A stretch of DNA of 64,000 bases from Saprospiraceae bacterium (lineage in GTDB: Bacteria > Bacteroidota > Bacteroidia > Chitinophagales > Saprospiraceae). The notes beneath the pieces were generated by a model. It did no database searches. It saw nothing but the letters and a program-made list of their open reading frames with translations, and was not told the DNA's origin. The stretch is from assembly GCA_016715105.1 (NCBI GenBank), contig JADKBO010000004.1:161331-225330 (forward strand), written 5' to 3'. The position numbers were made by a program, and so were the translations under genes. Numbering within the stretch: position 1 is the stretch's first letter; each line of letters starts with the position of its first letter. Positions 35,990 to 45,908 of the stretch are shown piece after piece.

Positions 35990-37246
35990 TCAGATATTAT
36001 CTCGCCATACAGGGCATGTCATGCAGTGAGAACCTCCTCGTGCTCTAGATAATTCATTACTAGGTATTGTGATGATTGTCTTTTGGACTTGCTCCGGACT
36101 CATTGCTCCGTCTTCCAGAATATCCAATAAATCATAAGCACTGATGATGTTATAGCCCGCGGCTCTAAATGCAATCTCCGTTCTTGGATTGCGATCATAC
36201 GCAATGGCTACACCTGGTTTAATGGTTACCAAATTACATCCATCTGTCCATTGTTCTCTTTCTTGATATGGGGAGATGCCATTTCCAGCAAAAATGAAGT
36301 TTGCATTTGGGTTTATTTCATTCAAGATGAATGATTTTACACTGTCATATTGTTTGTGGATTCCGGCTTTGGAATAAACTTCTACATTAGAACTGTTTCC
36401 ATCAAAAATTATGGGTTTATAACAAACAAAGTCGTCTTGCGAAATTCTTGTAAAAAGTGTGTCAATGTGCATGAATGAACGATCATCAGGGATGTGTATT
36501 TTTACAATATTTTCGATGACATTGGCAGCAAATAACTCGTCTTTGATGAGATTTATGGCATGGTCACTAGTACGCTCTGATGCACCAATCAATAAATACT
36601 CCTCATTGATGACCATCACATCGCCGCCTTCTATACTCACTTTTTCCCCATAACGAGATGGAGGATATTTATCAAAATCATTGAGGTTGATGATTTTACC
36701 TTCTTGTTTTGTTTTTGCAAATAAAGGATGTGCCTGGAAAATGAATCTGGTCAAAAGATTTTCTCTAAACCTTGCTTGTTTGGCAGCTTTGGTAATGATG
36801 ACGTGATTATTGACACTTACGGCAATGTCTCTGGTAAAAATGAAATTGGGAATTGGGTCAAAAAATATGTAATCATCTTCGCTAAAGTACCCAGTAACCA
36901 GGACTTTAGTCAAAGTAACGTTGTCCATTGTAGCCAATGTTTGCTTGTAAGCTTGTGGCAATTCTTCATAATCAACCGCATCGCTGATCAGCTGATCTCT
37001 CAATTCTGCATGGACTTCTAGGGCTTCGAACAATAAATTTTCGACTTCTATGACATTGTCTTTACCAATGAAAGCTCCTAAAATATTGGTGAATATTTTG
37101 TGCTCCTCAATCATTTGGGGTAAATAGACAATATCGTCAAAAAGTAATTCTGTAGCACGTTTGGGGGTAATTCTTGCAATGCCTTTATCGGGTCTATGGA
37201 CCAATACTTTACGCAACTGGCCGATTTCGGAGTTTACTGCAATCAT
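35990..37246 (-). CDS. arcA: arginine deiminase
   Basis: The 418-residue protein has the guanidino-hydrolase fold from SEIGQLRKVLVHRPDKG through NFIFTRDIAV, SIEGGDVMVI, SFMHIDTLFTRI (His-x-Asp) and the terminal GGSHCMTCP with the nucleophile C408. It converts arginine to citrulline and ammonia. No ornithine carbamoyltransferase, carbamate kinase or antiporter gene is nearby, so this is not a complete ADI energy pathway locus. TATATTTG on the minus strand at 37269-37276 may be its -7 element. Confidence 0.93.
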   Translation of the reverse strand: MIAVNSEIGQLRKVLVHRPDKGIARITPKRATELLFDDIVYLPQMIEEHKIFTNILGAFIGKDNVIEVENLLFEALEVHAELRDQLISDAVDYEELPQAYKQTLATMDNVTLTKVLVTGYFSEDDYIFFDPIPNFIFTRDIAVSVNNHVIITKAAKQARFRENLLTRFIFQAHPLFAKTKQEGKIINLNDFDKYPPSRYGEKVSIEGGDVMVINEEYLLIGASERTSDHAINLIKDELFAANVIENIVKIHIPDDRSFMHIDTLFTRISQDDFVCYKPIIFDGNSSNVEVYSKAGIHKQYDSVKSFILNEINPNANFIFAGNGISPYQEREQWTDGCNLVTIKPGVAIAYDRNPRTEIAFRAAGYNIISAYDLLDILEDGAMSPEQVQKTIITIPSNELSRARGGSHCMTCPVWRDNI

Positions 37247-37347
37247 GAATTTTGTTTATTTGGTGATCCAAATATAGGTAAATTCTTAGCTATTCATGAG
37301 CATGTATTGAGTAGAAAGAAATATGATTGAGAAGATCTAAAAATCCA

Positions 37348-38397
37348 TTATGCCATGCTATGAATGAATTCTTTTTGCACCAATAATTTGATGTTTGTTC
37401 TGACTAGCTGTCCCATATTTTGGCATATTTTGAAAGCATCGTTTTTGTGGTGTGCGGCCAATTCTTCTTTGAGCATTTCTATTTTTTCTGGGGTACTCAA
37501 AACATCTTTTTCCATACACTGCAAAAGCGTTTCCAGCTTAGAGATCGATCCTTTTGCCCTGCGTGCAATGTTAGTTCGTTCTTCGTGTTGGTATTGTTTT
37601 ACGGTTTCATGGGTAAGGTATTTGATGCCCATGAGTATTATGGCATTATTTTCTTTGAAATATTGGGGTAGATAAAAGCTTTTTCTGGATTCGTAACTTT
37701 GTTGATCAAAATCGATAGCTCTGATTCTGTATTGCATACCCTCAATATCAGGCGTAATATCCACAATATAATTGTATGACCTCATATCTCCCAAAAGTCT
37801 TATAAAACATCTTTCATTGAATTTTATAAATTCTTTGGCGATCCTGATCTGATCAAACTTCGTCACATTCAAATGATTTTGCGCAAAAACATCACCTGGA
37901 ATACCTGCAATGTGTTCTTCTATCAAAGTGTGTGCATTCAATAAATAAGTCACTCTATTGGGTGAAAGTAAATCTTCAAGCTCCAATCCATATACTCTTG
38001 AAGCATCCACTTTTTTGATGTAAAAATGATCATAGTTGTCATTGAGTTTGTTGATGATCCTGATGCGATAAGGATTGGTGTTTCCAAATTTGCAAAAATC
38101 TATTCTACTTACACTGAGATGCTCAATCACATCCATATCTCCATCGTAATTTAAATTGGCATAAATGCGACAAAGATTGTGATGAATTTCTTCTAGTTCA
38201 TTGTTATTGTAAAAAACGGTTTCCCAATAAGTGTCGTGACCATCTCGGTCCAAAAGAGGGACTCTGGCAATATCCCGGGACATATCATCATATTGTATCG
38301 GCAGATCTGTCAGTCTATTGTACTTATCCAGGTATTTTAATAAGCCTTGACTGATGGGGTAGGCTGGTTTTTTTTTAGATGGTTTATTTAGTTGCAT
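37348..38397 (-). CDS. unrecognised protein with kinase-like catalytic residues
   Basis: The 349-residue soluble protein belongs to no family I can name. HFYIKKVDASR (K128/K129) could be the ATP-binding lysine strand; TLIEEHIAGIPGD resembles the hinge; RLLGDMRSYNYIVDI shows a D204-x4-N209 catalytic loop; and RIRAIDFDQQSY gives D229/D231 in place of DFG. The order and spacing fit a protein-kinase-like or aminoglycoside-phosphotransferase-like fold. The C-terminal 90 residues are helical and charged. It lies between arcA and the CBS gene (divergent). The kinase reading is inference. Confidence 0.6.
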   Translation of the reverse strand: MQLNKPSKKKPAYPISQGLLKYLDKYNRLTDLPIQYDDMSRDIARVPLLDRDGHDTYWETVFYNNNELEEIHHNLCRIYANLNYDGDMDVIEHLSVSRIDFCKFGNTNPYRIRIINKLNDNYDHFYIKKVDASRVYGLELEDLLSPNRVTYLLNAHTLIEEHIAGIPGDVFAQNHLNVTKFDQIRIAKEFIKFNERCFIRLLGDMRSYNYIVDITPDIEGMQYRIRAIDFDQQSYESRKSFYLPQYFKENNAIILMGIKYLTHETVKQYQHEERTNIARRAKGSISKLETLLQCMEKDVLSTPEKIEMLKEELAAHHKNDAFKICQNMGQLVRTNIKLLVQKEFIHSMA

Positions 38398-38550
38398 TGT
38401 GCTCTTTTAGAAAATTTGCTAAATTTAGTTTGTATTTTGCAGAGGATAGAACAATTTATAACTTTATTGCGTGATAATGATCACCTGTTTGATTGATATA
38501 GATTGGGTATACGATTTCTTTATTCGGTAAGTTTGTATTAAACAATAAGT

Positions 38551-39018
38551 ATGAAAAATGCTGCTCATAAACTAAATAACTATCACGTGAAGGAAATCAT
38601 GAGTAAAAACGTGGTTTCAATTTCACCAGATACTATTTTGACAGATCTTGAAGGTTTTTTCGACAAGCATAAAGTGCACCATCTGCCTGTTGTTGCTGCC
38701 AATGGCAAATTGGTGGGTATTGTGAGTCATGCGGACATCTTACTTTTGAAGGAATGGGGATCTGACGGTAAAATCAAAGGTATCAACGCCAGAAACAGTA
38801 TTTTGATGCGCAGTAACCTAGTTAATGACATCATGACTCCAGACCCAGTGACCGTCAAACCCGATGATACCATAGGAACTTGTGTAGAATTATTATTGGA
38901 AAATAATTACAAATCATTGCCAGTTGTAGATGAAGAAGGAATCCTCAAAGGCATCATCACCACCTACGATTTATTGCTCCTTGCATACACAGATTTTCAC
39001 CAAGCTTTGATTATTTAA
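38551..39018 (+). CDS. tandem CBS-domain protein
   Basis: The 155-residue protein consists of two CBS domains (about residues 12-68 and 85-145), each with the VVSISPDTIL / PVTVKPDDTI start and a HLPVVAANGKLVGIVSHADI or SLPVVDEEGILKGIITTYDL end. Such pairs bind adenosine nucleotides and act as sensors. No catalytic domain is attached. The LOG gene begins directly after it. Confidence 0.88.
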   Translation: MKNAAHKLNNYHVKEIMSKNVVSISPDTILTDLEGFFDKHKVHHLPVVAANGKLVGIVSHADILLLKEWGSDGKIKGINARNSILMRSNLVNDIMTPDPVTVKPDDTIGTCVELLLENNYKSLPVVDEEGILKGIITTYDLLLLAYTDFHQALII

Positions 39019-39021
39019 CAC

Positions 39022-39776
39022 TTGACTTTGATACAAGAACCTTTAAATTCAAATACGAAAGCCTCAAAGATAATAGACCAGAATACCTCATTTTTGGATG
39101 GTCCTAACGGCAGAGGACGTGAGTTCTCTATGATTTTTAATACAGGAAGACAGTTATTGAGAGGATTTCGGAAACTGCATTTTGTTGGACCTTGTATTTC
39201 TGTTTTTGGCTCCGCAAGATTCACTGAAGAGCATCCTTATTATGCGCTTGCCAGAAATTGCGGTAAGGGCATTGCTGATCTAGGCTTTACTACTATGACT
39301 GGTGGTGGTCCTGGCATTATGGAAGCTGCAAACAGAGGAGCTTTTGAAGCTGGAGGTAGATCTGTTGGATGCACTATCAAATTACCAAAGGAGCAATATA
39401 CCAACCCTTATATGCATGATTATGTGCGTGTGGAATATTTTTGTGTTAGAAAAGTACTATTGGTCAAATACTCCTATGCTTTTATTGTCTGTCCTGGTGG
39501 TTTTGGCACCTTAGATGAGCTTTTTGAAACTTTGACGCTTATTCAGACCGGGTCCTCAACAATTTCCCAATAGTGATCTTAGGTCGGCATTACTTTGAGG
39601 ACATACAAGAATTTGTTGCCAAAATGATCAGGGAAAAAACAATTTCAACCAACGATCAACAATTGATCCTATTCACAGACGATGTTGATGAGGCAATGAA
39701 CCACATCAGCAAGTACATTTCTAATAATTATAAGATCAAAAGTAAACCTAAGAGATGGTGGTTATTGGGAGAGTAG
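39022..39776 (+). CDS. LOG family protein (TIGR00730-like), frameshifted at 39550-39552
   Basis: Two frames form one protein of about 251 residues. TTG 39022 is the first possible start. The Rossmann-like core has SVFGSARF, MTGGGPGIMEAANRGAFEAG and VCPGGFGTLDELFE, the PGGxGTxxE motif of LOG/lysine-decarboxylase-like proteins that release free cytokinin-type bases from nucleotide monophosphates. One G missing from the GGG run breaks the frame; restoring it gives LIQTGVLNNFPIVILGRHYF as expected. An indel error is likely. It follows the CBS gene by 3 bp. Confidence 0.85.
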
Positions 39777-39777
39777 G

Positions 39778-40362
39778 TTACCAATTAATAGGTATGGTAA
39801 TGCAAATGATAGGAGTTGCTCCGGACGTGTTGAGGTTTTTATCAAAATAAGTAAGGTCCTCCGAAATATCAAACTCGATCAAATGGCGATCCACAAATGC
39901 ATCAAAAACGGTGACAAGGTGGGCAATGCCAAAGTAAACCCAAGCATATTCATATCTTTGTCGGTAGGCATCTCTGATTGGTTTTACATCGGTAGGAGAG
40001 AAAAAATCCGGGTCTTTTCCTCCTGCAAGCAGATTTTTATAAATGCCATCATATTTTTTGAAATTGGATTTATTGAAAAATACATTTGACAGTGCTAAGC
40101 CGTCAATCCCAATGGCAACAGGCACCTTCCACCACTTTTTATTGTAGGCTTGCCCTCCTCCTGGAACAACCAAACTATATAAGGCTGCCCGACCTGGATT
40201 TCCACTAAAAATATCAAAAAATGTAGTTCTTTTTGTAGGAGTGGTGTCTTGTAAAACGGTAGTGGTATCTACGCCTATATTTTGGCCATGCAGTGATCCC
40301 AACTGGAAAAATGCAGACCAGATTGAAAGTAAAACACAAATCAAATATTTTTCACACTTCAA
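39778..40362 (-). CDS. DUF5683 family membrane-associated protein
   Basis: The 194-residue protein has a signal peptide (ending SLHGQ), then GRAALYSLVVPGGGQAYNKKWWKVP, the hallmark of DUF5683, a weak membrane segment, and YAWVYFGIAHLVTVFDAFVD. The family is of unknown function and is often encoded after parB in Bacteroidota, as here (45 bp). Confidence 0.8.
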   Translation of the reverse strand: MKCEKYLICVLLSIWSAFFQLGSLHGQNIGVDTTTVLQDTTPTKRTTFFDIFSGNPGRAALYSLVVPGGGQAYNKKWWKVPVAIGIDGLALSNVFFNKSNFKKYDGIYKNLLAGGKDPDFFSPTDVKPIRDAYRQRYEYAWVYFGIAHLVTVFDAFVDRHLIEFDISEDLTYFDKNLNTSGATPIICITIPINW

Positions 40363-40407
40363 ATTGGAGCATTTATTACCAATAACGAAAGATGGTTTGA
40401 AACTGTA

Positions 40408-41325
40408 TCAATTATCTAGTTCTTTCAATAAATCATAAATGCTATTGAATTCTTTATCAGAGGAAAAAGGAATCTGTAATACACCTTTGCCTTTTTGATC
40501 TCTTTTGATATTGATTTTTACACCAATGATTTTACTGAGATCTTTGATGATTCTATTGATCTCTGCATTTTGAATTTCAGGTGTTGATAGGTTTTTAGCA
40601 TCGCTTCGATCTTTGACTTGGTTGTTGTCCTTGACCAATTGTTCGAGCTGACGCACAGAAAGATGTTCATTGATAGCTTTTTTGTAAAACTGGAGTTGCC
40701 TCACGATGTCCTCCAATCCAGCGATAGACCTGGCATGGCCCATAGATAATTCACCAGACTTCACAGAATTTTGTATTTCTGGAGGCAGTTTTAACAATCG
40801 GACATAATTGGTTACCGTAGATCTATTTTTACCAACACGCTCAGAAAGTGCCTCGTGGGTGAGGTTACATTCATCCATCAATCGTTGATAGGAAATCGCA
40901 ATTTCAACCGCATTGAGGTCTGAACGTTGTATGTTTTCAATCAATGCCATTTCCAACATTTCTTGATCATTTGCTACACGCACATAAGCAGGGATTTCAT
41001 TGAGACCAGCCATTCTGGAAGCTCTCCACCTACGTTCACCGCTGATGAGTTGGTATTTGCTATCCCCCATGGCGCGCACGGTGATGGGTTGTATCAATCC
41101 GTGAACCTTGATGCTTTTTGCTAATTCCATCAAAGCTTCGTTTTCAAACTCGACCCTGGGTTGGAAAGGGTTTACCTCCACTTCATCGATCAGAATAGAA
41201 GCAACGCTGCTATTGAGTGTGCGTACAATTTCTTTTTTGGTGTCAATATTGTTAGTATTCTCAATATTTGACAAAAGTGCCCTCAAGCCTTTTCCTAATT
41301 CTTTCTTTTTATTCGTCGGTGTCAT
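40408..41325 (-). CDS. parB: chromosome partitioning protein ParB
   Basis: The 305-residue protein has the N-terminal CTPase/nuclease-like domain (NPFQPRVEFENEALMELAKS, then GLIQPITVR and SGERRWRASRMAG with the GERRxRA box), a central HTH (LTHEALSERVGKNRSTVTNY) and a C-terminal dimerisation region. It binds parS sites and loads onto DNA as a clamp. It overlaps the end of parA by 17 bases. No parS-like palindrome was found in the adjoining sequence. Confidence 0.95.
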   Translation of the reverse strand: MTPTNKKKELGKGLRALLSNIENTNNIDTKKEIVRTLNSSVASILIDEVEVNPFQPRVEFENEALMELAKSIKVHGLIQPITVRAMGDSKYQLISGERRWRASRMAGLNEIPAYVRVANDQEMLEMALIENIQRSDLNAVEIAISYQRLMDECNLTHEALSERVGKNRSTVTNYVRLLKLPPEIQNSVKSGELSMGHARSIAGLEDIVRQLQFYKKAINEHLSVRQLEQLVKDNNQVKDRSDAKNLSTPEIQNAEINRIIKDLSKIIGVKINIKRDQKGKGVLQIPFSSDKEFNSIYDLLKELDN

Positions 41326-42124
41326 TCTCAGATGTCATGGTGGCGGTGAGTGCTGCCTCATCACCATTATTTTTTAAAAATTCGAGGGCCAAATTTAAGA
41401 AATTGATGGCACCTTTACTAGCTGCATCATAAACAATAACCGGTTGACCAAGACTTGGGGCTTCACCGACTTTGCTATTCCTATGGATTATGGTGTCAAA
41501 TATCCTATCAGTAACGATGTTTTTGACCTCCTCAATCACCATATTGGCCATGCGCAGTCGTTTATCATACATGGACATGACGATACCTTCTACTTGCAAA
41601 TTTGGATTGAGACTATCTCTCACTATGTTGATGGTGTCTTTGAGTTTACCATAACCCTCCAAAGAGAAAAATTCACATTGTACAGGAATTACCACAGAAT
41701 CGGCCGCAGTCAATGCATTGACGGTGATAAGTCCTAGAGATGGCAAACAATCGATGAAAATATAGTCATAATCATCTTTTATTTGATCAATTAACTTTTT
41801 CATCCTATGTTCTCTCTGAGAAACACCAACCAACTCTATCTCTGCTCCAACCAAGTTGATTGAAGAAGGCAGTAAATACAAATTAGCCGTAGCAGTTTCT
41901 ACAATTGCAGTACGTGGATCTGCCCCATGTACCAAACATTCGTAAGTATCAACTTCAGCATCATCTGGGTTGATTCCAACGCCAGAAGAAGCATTTGCTT
42001 GTGGATCACTATCAATCAGTAAAACTTTTCTATCGAGGATAGCTATAGATGCGGCCAAATTGATGGCAGTTGTAGTTTTCCCGACTCCACCTTTTTGGTT
42101 GGCAATAGCAATGATTTTTCCCAT
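41309..42124 (-). CDS. parA: chromosome partitioning ATPase ParA/Soj
   Basis: The 271-residue protein has the deviant Walker A motif KGGVGKTT at residues 11-18, the DSDPQANASSG segment, and IFIDCLPSLG as Walker B. It forms ATP-dependent dimers on the nucleoid that move ParB-bound origins. It follows the UPF0173 gene by 8 bp and overlaps parB, so the order UPF0173-parA-parB-DUF5683 is one operon. Confidence 0.96.
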   Translation of the reverse strand: MGKIIAIANQKGGVGKTTTAINLAASIAILDRKVLLIDSDPQANASSGVGINPDDAEVDTYECLVHGADPRTAIVETATANLYLLPSSINLVGAEIELVGVSQREHRMKKLIDQIKDDYDYIFIDCLPSLGLITVNALTAADSVVIPVQCEFFSLEGYGKLKDTINIVRDSLNPNLQVEGIVMSMYDKRLRMANMVIEEVKNIVTDRIFDTIIHRNSKVGEAPSLGQPVIVYDAASKGAINFLNLALEFLKNNGDEAALTATMTSENDTDE

Positions 42125-42132
42125 ATTTTCTT

Positions 42133-42813
42133 TTAAACAGTAATTTCTTGACCTATTTGCGGCAAAATTATGGTTTTATTTTGGTCTTTGAATGCTTTAC
42201 TGACTACTTCATGATCTATTTTTATCGGGGGGAAGGTATCAAAGTGGCACCCAACTATGCGATGACAGCCAATAAAGTCCGATGCTATGATGGCATCTTC
42301 GTAGCCCATGGTAAAATTATCGCCCACAGGAAGCACCGCCAAATCTAAACCAGGACATGTTTTGGGTATGAGTTGCATATCCATCGTCAATGCAGTATCA
42401 CCCGCAAAATAAACACAAGCCTCGCTATTGGACAAGACAAATCCACCAGAAGCTCCTCCATGGGTTCCGTCTGGAAGCACACTTGAATGAACGCCAACTA
42501 CGTATTTGAGCGTGCCAAAATCAAATTGAAACTTACCGCCGAGATTCATGCCGTGACCTTTGAGACCCTTTTGTTCGTACCAACTTACGATCTCAAAATT
42601 GGAGATGATGAAAGCATTGTTGTTTAAGGCAATCATCTCCGCATCGGCCACGTGATCATAATGTCCATGCGTAAGTAACACATAATCAACCTTTATTTCG
42701 TCTATCTTTATTTTGGTTGCCAAAGGATTTGATAAGATCATTGGATCAATAATCAACTTTTTACCCATTGTTTCGATCAAAAAACAGGATTGACCTAAAA
42801 AAGTAAGTTTCAT
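42133..42813 (-). CDS. UPF0173 metal-dependent hydrolase (metallo-beta-lactamase fold)
   Basis: The 226-residue protein has the MBL-fold zinc motif H49-G-H51-Y-D53-H54 (LLTHGHYDHVADA), then VGVHSS, YFAGDTALTMDM and a late HFDTFPPI. This is the UPF0173/YtkL family, cytoplasmic hydrolases of unknown substrate. It is the first gene of the par operon. Confidence 0.88.
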   Translation of the reverse strand: MKLTFLGQSCFLIETMGKKLIIDPMILSNPLATKIKIDEIKVDYVLLTHGHYDHVADAEMIALNNNAFIISNFEIVSWYEQKGLKGHGMNLGGKFQFDFGTLKYVVGVHSSVLPDGTHGGASGGFVLSNSEACVYFAGDTALTMDMQLIPKTCPGLDLAVLPVGDNFTMGYEDAIIASDFIGCHRIVGCHFDTFPPIKIDHEVVSKAFKDQNKTIILPQIGQEITV

Positions 42814-43054
42814 TTTATATAATTTTCGAGCTTTATGCTTTTAATAGATTTCTGAGTGCAAAGGTTCACAAACCAAAACGGAAAGCACCATAGGGAGCAA
42901 ATTATTTTGAGAAAAAACCAAACAATTGTAATAATTAGTAGTTAATTGTGGGTTCTACAAGAAACAGAATATGGATTATTGAATATAATGGTCGTATAAA
43001 TTTTTAGCAAGAGCAAATTGTAATCTTCAAAAAAAAACAAAGTCAAGAACATTT

Positions 43055-43597
43055 ATGATTTTAGTGATAAGCGGAACAAATAGACCTGGTAGTCGCACCA
43101 AATTGGTAGCTGATGCATGTTATGACTATCTAAGTGAAGTTTACCAGGGAGAGGTGAGATTTTTGACCATGGAGGACTTGCCCGATGAAACTTTGGGAAA
43201 ACATATGTATGACAAACATAAAATGCCAGCTGATTTGGTTCGCATTCAAGACGAGTTGGTTATTCCTGCTGAAAGTTGGTTGATTATTTCACCAGAATAT
43301 AATGGCAGTTTTCCGGGAGTTTTAAAATTGTTTGTTGACGCCATTTCTGTCAGAAGATACAAAGAAACTTTTGCTGGCAGAAGAGCTGGTTTGATCGGTG
43401 TAGCATCTGGTAGAGCTGGAAATTTGCGAGGACTCGAACATTTAACAGGATTTCTCAACTATTTGGAAGTCACCGTATTTCCTAACAAATTACCAGTATC
43501 ATCTATAGAAAGTCAAATTGTAGATGGAAATCTCAAGGAAGAGGCGAAACAAACCTTACATAATTTTCTAAATGCCTATCTTGCATGGCATAACTAA
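43055..43597 (+). CDS. NADPH-dependent FMN reductase family protein
   Basis: This 180-residue flavodoxin-like protein has the FMN phosphate loop SGTNRPGSRT near the start and SPEYNGSFPGVLKLFVDAI, the flavin and dimer motif of azoreductase/ArsH-type enzymes. It reduces flavins or quinones with NAD(P)H. The peptide-binding lipoprotein gene follows after 12 bp in the same direction. Confidence 0.88.
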   Translation: MILVISGTNRPGSRTKLVADACYDYLSEVYQGEVRFLTMEDLPDETLGKHMYDKHKMPADLVRIQDELVIPAESWLIISPEYNGSFPGVLKLFVDAISVRRYKETFAGRRAGLIGVASGRAGNLRGLEHLTGFLNYLEVTVFPNKLPVSSIESQIVDGNLKEEAKQTLHNFLNAYLAWHN

Positions 43598-43609
43598 GCT
43601 GTAGCTATT

Positions 43610-45235
43610 GTGTCTAGGTTTTTAAATTTTTTTATGTTGTTGCTTTTGGTTGTATGGTCTTGCAAAGATGAAAATGACCTTTTAGACCAAACCAAGGTAT
43701 TTAAATATAATCAACCAAATGTCGTAACTTCCCTCGACCCGGCATTTGCCAAGAGTCAAAACAATATGTGGGTAATGAACCATGTATTCAATACTTTGAT
43801 TTCACTCAATGATTCACTGGAAGTAATACCAAGCCTTGCTAAAAGTTGGAGCATAACCAACGAAGGCAAAACCTACACTTTTCATTTGCGGGATGATGTT
43901 TATTTTCAGAAAGACAGCTGTTTTCAAAATAGCCAACAGACAAGAAAAATGGTGGCAGCCGATGTTGCCTATAGCTTGGGAAGATTGATTGACAAAGAAC
44001 TCAATTCTCCCGGTTCTTGGTTATTTAGCGACAAAGTTTCAGGTCCTGAGGCTTTCAAAGTCATCGATGATACTACCTTTGTTTTAGAACTTTCTCAACC
44101 ATTTATACCCACCCTTGGCATTCTTACCATGCAATATTGCAGCATTGTGCCCAAAGAAGCAATTACTTATTATGGCGACGGCTTCAGGTCACATCCTGTA
44201 GGAACAGGTCCTTTTGGGTTTAAGAGGTGGATAGAAAACCAGAGTTTATTTTTGGAGCGTAATCCTTTGTATTTTGACACTATTAATAAATTATCAGATT
44301 CACCAGATTACATCAAAACCAGTTTTATTCCAGATAAGCAGATAGCAGCTTTGGAATTGATGAATGGAAAATTGGACCTCATTTCTGGCATAGAAAGCTC
44401 TTTTGTCAATGAATTTTTGGATGCAGATGGGCAGTTGAAAGCTGATAAAAAAGATAAAATTTCCTTCATCAGAACTCCTTACCTCAATACGGAATATATT
44501 GGTATCAATCAAACTTTGGCACAAGAACATCCTGCCTTAAGAATGAAAGCTTTCAGACAAGCGCTCAATTTTGCACTAGATAGAGAGCTGATGTTGTCCT
44601 CTTTGAGAAATAATGTTGGCTTACCTGCTAATTCAGGATTTGTTCCAAGAGGTTTACCATCCTTCAATGATCAAAAGGTAAAAGGCTACCGATTTGACCT
44701 CAAACTTGCAAAAGAGTTGATTGAAGAATCGGGCGTTGATGTGCGTAACATGACTCCTCTTGTCATCAATACCAATGCAGAATATTTGGACTTGGCCACT
44801 TTTGTAGCCAAACAATGGGAAGCCATTGGCGTAAAAACAAAAATAGAATTATTGGATACGGGGATTTTGCGAGAAGGTATGCGCAATTCAAAATTGCAAA
44901 TGTTTAGAGCTTCTTGGATCGCAGATTATCCGGATGCCGAAAGTTACCTCACTGTTTTTTATTCCAAAAATCCGGCACCACCAAATTATACCAGATTTAG
45001 TAATAGGGTGTACGACCGATTGTACGAACAAGCAATCCGAGAACCTGACGTGGAAAAAAGATATGAGTTGTATCAAGCAATGGATAAAATCATTGTGGAT
45101 GAAGCTCCAGTTATTTTCCTATTTTATGATGAATCGTCTGTTTTTATATCCAACCAGTTAAAAGGTTATACAAATAATGGTCTTAATATGTTGAATGTAA
45201 ATGGATTGTATAAGATTGATAAAAGTAAGAATTGA
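43610..45235 (+). CDS. ABC-transporter peptide-binding lipoprotein (SBP_bac_5)
   Basis: About 541 residues from GTG 43610; the signal peptide ends in the lipobox VVWSCKD. The body matches family 5 solute-binding proteins of the DppA/OppA type: SLDPAFAKSQNNMWVMNHVF, LAKSWSITNEGKTYTFHLRD, VGTGPFGFKRW and FRQALNFALDRELM. It delivers peptides to an ABC permease, but no permease gene is in the window. It precedes rdgB by 3 bp. Confidence 0.9.
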   Translation: MSRFLNFFMLLLLVVWSCKDENDLLDQTKVFKYNQPNVVTSLDPAFAKSQNNMWVMNHVFNTLISLNDSLEVIPSLAKSWSITNEGKTYTFHLRDDVYFQKDSCFQNSQQTRKMVAADVAYSLGRLIDKELNSPGSWLFSDKVSGPEAFKVIDDTTFVLELSQPFIPTLGILTMQYCSIVPKEAITYYGDGFRSHPVGTGPFGFKRWIENQSLFLERNPLYFDTINKLSDSPDYIKTSFIPDKQIAALELMNGKLDLISGIESSFVNEFLDADGQLKADKKDKISFIRTPYLNTEYIGINQTLAQEHPALRMKAFRQALNFALDRELMLSSLRNNVGLPANSGFVPRGLPSFNDQKVKGYRFDLKLAKELIEESGVDVRNMTPLVINTNAEYLDLATFVAKQWEAIGVKTKIELLDTGILREGMRNSKLQMFRASWIADYPDAESYLTVFYSKNPAPPNYTRFSNRVYDRLYEQAIREPDVEKRYELYQAMDKIIVDEAPVIFLFYDESSVFISNQLKGYTNNGLNMLNVNGLYKIDKSKN

Positions 45236-45238
45236 AGC

Positions 45239-45826
45239 ATGAGTCAGCAGTTTTTGATAGCAGCAACCAATAGCATCCATAAAGTTAAAGAGATATCGGC
45301 TATGTTACCACCCGTTTTTATGCTACAATCGCTCAAAGATGTAGGGTATATGACTGACATCATAGAAGATGGTGAAACATTGGAAGAAAATGCACTCATT
45401 AAGGCTAGAACATTGCATCAATTTTTGGACAAAAATGTTTTTGCTGAAGATACTGGATTGGAAGTAACCACCCTTGGTGGAGCACCCGGTGTTCATACGG
45501 CAAGGTATGCTGGAGACCAAAGGAGAGATGAAGATAACATTCAATTGCTATTGAATAATTTAAAGGGATGTGAAAATAGAACAGCCAGGTTTCGGACCAT
45601 TATTGCTCTGATTTTCAATGATAAAGAGTATTTGTTTGAAGGCTTTGTTGAAGGGGAGATCGCCCAATCAAATAGGGGTGAAGGTGGGTTTGGATATGAT
45701 CCTGTTTTTATTCCAAAAGGGCATACTCAAACTTTTGCAGAACTCGACGAAACGATTAAAAATACCATTTCTCACAGGGCAGTAGCGGTAGGAAAATTGG
45801 TCAAGTTTCTGATTGAAAATGAATAA
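45239..45826 (+). CDS. rdgB: XTP/dITP diphosphatase
   Basis: This 195-residue Ham1-like enzyme removes non-canonical purine triphosphates. The motif T10-N11 with K15 (ATNSIHKVKEI), FAEDTGLEVTTLGGAPGVHT with the catalytic aspartate, GFGYDPVFIP and SHRAVAVGKL are all intact. It is the third gene of an FMN reductase-SBP-rdgB run. Confidence 0.95.
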   Translation: MSQQFLIAATNSIHKVKEISAMLPPVFMLQSLKDVGYMTDIIEDGETLEENALIKARTLHQFLDKNVFAEDTGLEVTTLGGAPGVHTARYAGDQRRDEDNIQLLLNNLKGCENRTARFRTIIALIFNDKEYLFEGFVEGEIAQSNRGEGGFGYDPVFIPKGHTQTFAELDETIKNTISHRAVAVGKLVKFLIENE

Positions 45827-45908
45827 AAGTCACACTACGGACATTTTATTTGAAACCACAGTGGAGGGTGTTGTGTTTATGAAGTAAGAAAAGTTTAAAT
45901 CATTCAAA

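Noticed and set aside
40363..43054. parS site next to parAB
   Set aside because: No sequence close to the TGTTTCACGTGAAACA palindrome was found in the adjoining gaps.
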